A stretch of 8,855 nt of DNA, from assembly GCA_003545655.1 (NCBI GenBank), contig DODJ01000025.1:1-8855 (forward strand). Direction: 5' to 3'. Of this stretch, positions 5,359 through 8,855 are shown in pieces. The DNA comes from Candidatus Saccharimonadota bacterium. Its GTDB lineage: Bacteria; Patescibacteriota; Saccharimonadia; Saccharimonadales; Saccharimonadaceae. Positions within the stretch are counted from its first letter, which is position 1, and each line of letters opens with the position of its first letter. Below the pieces are notes generated by a model that saw nothing but the letters and a program-made list of their open reading frames with translations, did no database searches and was not told the DNA's origin. The position numbers and the translations under genes are program-made.

Positions 5359-6270
5359 CTAGGCTGTAGCTACAACAAGGCCGCCAGCGCGCTCCTTGCA
5401 GGTCTGGGTGTGGAATAGAAGATCAGGATTTTGTTTGCAGTTTTCGCAAATAAGGACAAGGTCGTTACAGTTTGCCCAAGCACAGTTTTCAAAGTTACTT
5501 GTTGCACCGCCACAATGGGTACACTCACCAATGGTTTTCGTGTGGTCAGAAAAATCGACTGTCATACGCTTATCGAACACGCGCAGCGAACCTTCCCAAA
5601 GGCCATCATCGCCATAGATCTCGCCGTACTTCACAATGCCGCCGTCGATTTGATACACATCAGTAAAACCACGCTTTTTCATCATAGCCGAGATAACCTC
5701 ACAACGAATACCGCCGGTACAATAGGTAACTACCTTCTTATCTTTAAGATCATCGTATTTATCGCTTTCAAGCTCGGCAATAAAATCTCGTGAGGTATTT
5801 GTATTTGGCACTACCGCATTCTTGAACTTTCCAATTTTTGCTTCGTGCTCGTTACGCCCATCAAAGAACACAACGTCATCACCATATTTTTCAATAAGTT
5901 CGTGAACTTGCTTAGGCTTTAGGTGAACGCCGCCACCAATAACACCGTTCACGTCTACTTCAAATTCGTCGTCACTATTTTTAAACCCAACGAGTTCACG
6001 GCGATTTTTTACGCTAAGGCGTGGAAAATCATCGCGCGAGCCATCGCTCCATTTAAATACCGTGTCTTTAAATGCGGGGTATTCTTTAGTGGCTTTTGCA
6101 TACGCCTTAAGGTCGTCGATATCACCGCCAACAGTGCCATTAAGGCCGTGGTTGCTTACTAAAATACGCCCCTTAAGATTAAGGCGTTCGCAAAGTGATT
6201 TTTGCCATAATTTTACCGCCTCTGGGTCGGCGATAGGGGCAAATTTATAGTACAGAAGAATTTTTTGCAT
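5359..6270 (-). CDS. trhO: tRNA uridine(34) 5-hydroxylase (UPF0176, rhodanese family)
   Basis: TrhO (formerly YceA) hydroxylates U34 in the anticodon of certain tRNAs to ho5U in an O2-dependent way. From ATG 6268-6270 the protein has 303 residues. The N-terminal acylphosphatase-like domain is at ~1-95 ([35 protein letters not shown]). The rhodanese domain is at ~110-215 with active loop CTGGIRCE and catalytic C184. A Cys-rich C-terminal segment follows: C250/C253 (CTHCGG), C263, C268, C275/C278 (CENC) and C291, probably a zinc-binding knuckle. Length and order match the family. I reject an in-frame ATG nine codons upstream: the family usually begins M-K/Q-K-(I/V)-LLYYKF, and the extension would contain the extended -10 box. 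The start has no Shine-Dalgarno. It is divergent from the ABC exporter and followed after 53 bp by the HdeD-like gene. Confidence 0.94.
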   Translation of the reverse strand: MQKILLYYKFAPIADPEAVKLWQKSLCERLNLKGRILVSNHGLNGTVGGDIDDLKAYAKATKEYPAFKDTVFKWSDGSRDDFPRLSVKNRRELVGFKNSDDEFEVDVNGVIGGGVHLKPKQVHELIEKYGDDVVFFDGRNEHEAKIGKFKNAVVPNTNTSRDFIAELESDKYDDLKDKKVVTYCTGGIRCEVISAMMKKRGFTDVYQIDGGIVKYGEIYGDDGLWEGSLRVFDKRMTVDFSDHTKTIGECTHCGGATSNFENCAWANCNDLVLICENCKQNPDLLFHTQTCKERAGGLVVATA

Positions 6271-6277
6271 CGTAAAA

Positions 6278-6286
6278 AGTATAGCA
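6278..6286 (-). promoter_or_regulatory. Extended -10 of trhO, positioned for a leaderless mRNA
   Basis: The minus strand reads TGCTATACT (hexamer 6278-6283), identical to the element before the holin-4-like gene. The A of the trhO ATG is the 8th nucleotide after the hexamer, the typical transcription start distance, so the mRNA would begin at or next to the start codon. No -35 match is seen at 16-18 bp. It forms a near-palindrome with the divergent -10 at 6305-6310. Confidence 0.6.
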
Positions 6287-6304
6287 TTTTTAAGCATATT
6301 TTAC

Positions 6305-6310
6305 TATACT
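6305..6310 (+). promoter_or_regulatory. -10 element of the ABC exporter gene
   Basis: TATACT on the plus strand, predicted to start transcription near 6317 and give a leader of about 105 nt before the ATG at 6425. The -35 position falls on the divergent trhO -10 box and is not consensus. A T-rich stretch (6287-6302) lies directly upstream. It is the best -10 candidate before the exporter gene. Confidence 0.45.
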
Positions 6311-6316
6311 AGGTGC

Positions 6317-6424
6317 ACTATGATCGTTTAGATCCTCTACTCGTTTCACGTTCGGACGGCCGAACCTATGACGATACCGACACTAACAACTAATCATTAA
6401 CTTTTTTTTATTTAAAGGAGGGCT
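6317..6424 (+). promoter_or_regulatory. Structured 5' leader of the ABC exporter: hairpin, mini-ORF, U8 tract, strong SD
   Basis: Within this leader I see four elements. (1) A perfect 6-bp GC-rich hairpin, GTTCGG-ACGG-CCGAAC, at 6350-6365. (2) A 10-codon mini-ORF at 6368-6400 encoding MTIPTLTTNH (four Thr), with no clear Shine-Dalgarno. (3) Eight consecutive T at 6402-6409. (4) AAAGGAGGG at 6414-6422, the strongest Shine-Dalgarno in the window, 2-3 nt before the ATG. The parts resemble a leader-peptide attenuator, but no GC stem directly precedes the T-run, so classical intrinsic termination is not supported. Regulation here is inferred. Confidence 0.35.
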
Positions 6425-8224
6425 ATGCGCACCGTTCCCGTTCATAATGACTTTAAAGTCAAGCAAACCTTACGCTTTTTCTGGCAGGCAGCAAGGAAGA
6501 GTAAAAAATACCTTATACCAGTACTTATTCTGCAGCCTATTACCATTTTCTTAAATAGTTATGCTGGCTTCTGGATTATTTCCCAAGTTGTTAATAGGCT
6601 CACCACGGAAACCATACCAGTAGAACAACTATGGCCAACTTTCTGGCCGTATATCATTGCCTTCATTGGTGCGGCAGCTCTTGGTGAACTTGTACTGTGG
6701 CGTATTGTCACCTACCTCCACTGGACTATGACCGATCGTGCTTCTTATGAGCTTTACCGCCAGTCGTTTGATGCCTTAGCAGAACAGTCAATGGAGTTCC
6801 ATAACGATCGTTTCGGGGGCTCACTGGTATCACAAACAAACAAATTTACCGGTGCATTCGCCCGCCTTTCAGATTTATGGCTATTTAACATCGCCCCTAT
6901 GATTTACGCATTCGTATTTACCTTTGCCATATTGGGACCGATACTGCCATGGGTAGCCCTAACGCTTGCAATACTATCGGCTATCTTTATGCTCATTGCT
7001 TGGGTAAGCTTCCGTTCTATCCGTGAGCTAAACGTTAAAGAGGCCGAAGCGCAAAATAAAATCAGTGGCCAAATTGCCGACAGTATCACAAATATTATGG
7101 CGGTAAAAAGCTTTAGCCGTGAGCGCTACGAGAAAAATCGTTTTGAAGGCTACGCCGGTGATGCACGGCAAGCTGCCTTTAAAATTCGCAACTCGGTTGT
7201 GAAACGTGATATATGGTTTGGGCTTATTATTACCCTTATCACTTCAGTGTCATTCATTGCCCTTATATACGGTAACGCGTGGTTTGGCGTGGCTGTGGGT
7301 ACGCTTCTACTTGCTGTAACCTATAGCGCACAAATTCTTGGCAACCTTTGGGGCTTCAACGGTATGCTCCGCCAGCTTAACCGTATCTTTGGCGATGCAC
7401 GCGATATGAGTATTATCTTGACTACAAAGCAGATAGTTAAAGACTTACCCCACGCCAAAGTACTGACCGCCAAAAAAGGCGCTATCACCTTTGACGCTAT
7501 GAGCTTCCGCCATACCGGGTCGCGTAATAACGAGGCACTTTTTAAAAATTTTTCCCTAACTATTCCAGCTGGGCAGCGGGTTGGGTTGGTCGGCCACTCT
7601 GGTTCAGGAAAAACAACGCTCACAAAACTATTGCTACGTTTTGCTGATATTGAATCAGGTGCAATTACTATTGACGGCACTTCTATTCAAGATGCTACCC
7701 AAGCAAGCCTTCGCAAGGCAATTGCCTACGTACCGCAAGAGCCATTACTGTTTCACCGTTCACTCCGTGACAATATTGGCTACGGACGGCCCGATGCCAC
7801 CGAAAAGGACATCGAAGCCGCAGCGAAAAAAGCCAACGCGCTCGAGTTTATCAAACAACTGCCCGAAGGGTTTGATACCCTCGTGGGTGAGCGGGGCGTA
7901 AAACTTTCAGGCGGACAACGGCAGCGTATTGCTATTGCGCGCGCTATTCTAAAAGACGCCCCCATTTTAGTGCTCGACGAAGCCACCAGCGCGCTGGATA
8001 GTGAAAGCGAAAAACTCATTCAAGACGCTTTGCAAGAACTCATGAAAAATCGTACTAGTATCGTCATCGCACACCGGCTTTCAACCATAGCAAAGCTTGA
8101 CCGTATTATCGTTCTTGAGGACGGTGAAATCAAAGAAGATGGCAGCCACGATGGCCTCATAGCTCGCGGCGGTGTGTACGCGAAGCTATGGGCACATCAA
8201 TCGGGTGGCTTTATTGAAGAATAG
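6425..8224 (+). CDS. ABC exporter, fused permease and ATPase (type IV/ABCB-like half-transporter)
   Basis: A 599-residue half-transporter that should act as a dimer to export lipids, peptides or drugs; the substrate cannot be read from the sequence. The N-terminal transmembrane domain (~25-330) has about six helices (near 29-55, 72-97, 150-172, 175-197, 265-285, 287-308). The nucleotide-binding domain (~350-590) is complete: Walker A GHSGSGKT (390-397, K396), Q-loop Q438 (YVPQEPLLF), signature LSGGQRQRIAIARA (494-507), Walker B ILVLDE (514-519, catalytic E519), D-loop SALD (522-525) and switch H550 (IVIAHRLST). The A-loop aromatic, usually Tyr in the F.Y motif, appears to be H363 (MSFRHTG). 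ATG 6425 follows a strong Shine-Dalgarno. It is the only rightward gene, divergent from trhO, and its stop is 1 bp from that of bL25. No partner half-transporter is adjacent, so a homodimer is likely, or the partner lies elsewhere. Confidence 0.95.
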   Translation: MRTVPVHNDFKVKQTLRFFWQAARKSKKYLIPVLILQPITIFLNSYAGFWIISQVVNRLTTETIPVEQLWPTFWPYIIAFIGAAALGELVLWRIVTYLHWTMTDRASYELYRQSFDALAEQSMEFHNDRFGGSLVSQTNKFTGAFARLSDLWLFNIAPMIYAFVFTFAILGPILPWVALTLAILSAIFMLIAWVSFRSIRELNVKEAEAQNKISGQIADSITNIMAVKSFSRERYEKNRFEGYAGDARQAAFKIRNSVVKRDIWFGLIITLITSVSFIALIYGNAWFGVAVGTLLLAVTYSAQILGNLWGFNGMLRQLNRIFGDARDMSIILTTKQIVKDLPHAKVLTAKKGAITFDAMSFRHTGSRNNEALFKNFSLTIPAGQRVGLVGHSGSGKTTLTKLLLRFADIESGAITIDGTSIQDATQASLRKAIAYVPQEPLLFHRSLRDNIGYGRPDATEKDIEAAAKKANALEFIKQLPEGFDTLVGERGVKLSGGQRQRIAIARAILKDAPILVLDEATSALDSESEKLIQDALQELMKNRTSIVIAHRLSTIAKLDRIIVLEDGEIKEDGSHDGLIARGGVYAKLWAHQSGGFIEE

Positions 8225-8225
8225 A

Positions 8226-8855
8226 CTATTCTGATTTTTCGGCTTCAGCAGATACTTCGGCATCTTCAGGTCCAGCTTCAGCAGTAACCTCAGACTCGTC
8301 TTCAGCATCGCCCGCGGCGGCTTCATTAGCAGCCTCAAGGGCAGCTGGCTCATATACGTTTGCAATAACCAGTTCGGCATCATGCTCGGCGTCGGCAAAC
8401 TCTACACCTTCAGGAAGCGTAACATCGCCAAGGACTAGCTTGTCTTCATCTGTGGCAAGCTCAAGTACTGAGACCTCAATTGCCTCGGGCAAATCAGCAG
8501 GTTTTGCCTTTACCTCAATAGACTCAATCGCTTGTAAAATAATAAGCCCAGCTTTTTCAGCGGCGCTCTCACCTTTTCCGGTAAGAATGATCGGCACTTC
8601 TGTCGTAATAACGTCATTCTGCTTGATTGCGTGAAAAGCGATGTGTAACACCCGATGCTTCACTGGATCAATTTCGATTGTCTTGATAATGGCAAGTTTC
8701 TTTTTGCCGTCAATAGTGAGATGAACGGGCGTGTGCTTACCCGCAGCGTGCACTACCTTTGCCGTTTCCCCGTCAAGTGATTGGGTAGAAATTGGTTCGT
8801 CGTGCCCCCCGTAAACCACGCTTGGAACAAACCCATCCCTCCGTAGCCAAGATCG
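8226..8855 (-). CDS. rplY: 50S ribosomal protein bL25, Ctc/TL5 form, N-terminus beyond right edge
   Basis: bL25 binds 5S rRNA in the large ribosomal subunit. The 209 visible residues are open to the window edge, so the true start lies outside. The frame upstream of a GTG at 8819 encodes LRRDGFVPSVVYGG, the recognisable l.R.G.iPaVvYG motif of the L25 5S-binding domain, so that GTG is internal. After the N-terminal beta barrel (visible to ~90; HRVLHIAFHAI is the usual D.v.H.DF-like strand) comes the TL5/CTC beta domain (~91-170; EVPIILTGKGESAAEKAG, LPEAIEVSVLEL, VTLPEGVEF). A low-complexity acidic tail of ~35 residues rich in Glu, Ala and Asp ends the protein; such tails are common in the family. 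It converges on the ABC exporter with a single base between stop codons. Confidence 0.93.
   Translation of the reverse strand, partial: RSWLRRDGFVPSVVYGGHDEPISTQSLDGETAKVVHAAGKHTPVHLTIDGKKKLAIIKTIEIDPVKHRVLHIAFHAIKQNDVITTEVPIILTGKGESAAEKAGLIILQAIESIEVKAKPADLPEAIEVSVLELATDEDKLVLGDVTLPEGVEFADAEHDAELVIANVYEPAALEAANEAAAGDAEDESEVTAEAGPEDAEVSAEAEKSE

Noticed and set aside
6271..6297. Upstream in-frame ATG for trhO (nine extra codons)
   Set aside because: The added residues are not conserved in the family as I know it, and the extension contains the extended -10 box. The internal ATG gives the standard N-terminus.
6350..6365. GC hairpin before the exporter as an intrinsic terminator
   Set aside because: No T-run follows directly; the U8 tract is 36 nt away. 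Kept only as part of a possible regulatory leader.
8226..8398. Repetitive-looking Glu/Ala/Asp-rich DNA at the 3' end of bL25 as a possible repeat element
   Set aside because: It is low-complexity coding for an acidic tail common in L25/CTC proteins, with no exact repeat unit.
8817..8819. GTG as the start of bL25
   Set aside because: The frame continues upstream with LRRDGFVPS, part of the conserved L25 N-terminal motif, so the gene is truncated by the window edge rather than starting here.

Overview
The window looks like a piece of chromosome from a Patescibacteria/CPR bacterium, most likely Candidatus Saccharibacteria (TM7). This rests on gene content, on recalled resemblance to saccharibacterial proteins, and on compact organisation (gaps of 1-70 bp). 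No rRNA or marker phylogeny is available here. The standard genetic code fits: pepP ends at TGA directly followed by in-frame TAG, which argues against the UGA=Gly code of Gracilibacteria/Absconditabacteria. The genes are housekeeping and envelope genes. I see no CRISPR array, insertion sequence, tRNA, rRNA or recognisable defence island.

Layout. Eight genes run leftward in a near-continuous series from about 6270 to the left edge: trhO (tRNA U34 hydroxylase), an HdeD/DUF308 six-TM protein, uvrC, a long type IV prepilin-like protein, a Xaa-Pro aminopeptidase (M24), a four-TM 'phage holin 4' family protein, secG, and the N-terminal part of a probable membrane-anchored peptide-binding protein of an ABC importer that runs off the left edge. 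One gene runs rightward (6425-8224), a half-size ABC exporter with fused permease and ATPase. It faces bL25 (ribosomal protein L25/CTC), which enters from the right edge; their stop codons are 1 bp apart.

How the genes fit together. Envelope functions dominate: protein export (SecG), peptide uptake (substrate-binding protein), peptide trimming (aminopeptidase), a surface filament subunit (prepilin), an exporter and two small membrane proteins. That would suit an organism that takes up peptides and attaches to other cells, but this is inference. UvrC, TrhO and bL25 are information-processing genes.

Regulation. A TATACT/TATAGT -10 element, extended (TGn) in three cases, lies just upstream of nearly every gene that is not tightly coupled to the one before. 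For trhO and the prepilin, and possibly others, it is so close to the start codon that the mRNA would be leaderless or nearly so. secG, hdeD and the ABC exporter instead have clear Shine-Dalgarno sequences. The exporter also has a leader of about 100 nt with a GC hairpin, a Thr-rich mini-ORF and a U8 tract.

Most notable points: UvrC has no cysteine at all, so the four [4Fe-4S] ligands are gone; it lacks most of the usual linker between UVR and RNase H and has an insertion near the catalytic histidine. The prepilin carries a large beta-rich C-terminal domain ending in a motif that resembles phage tail/CBM-like proteins.
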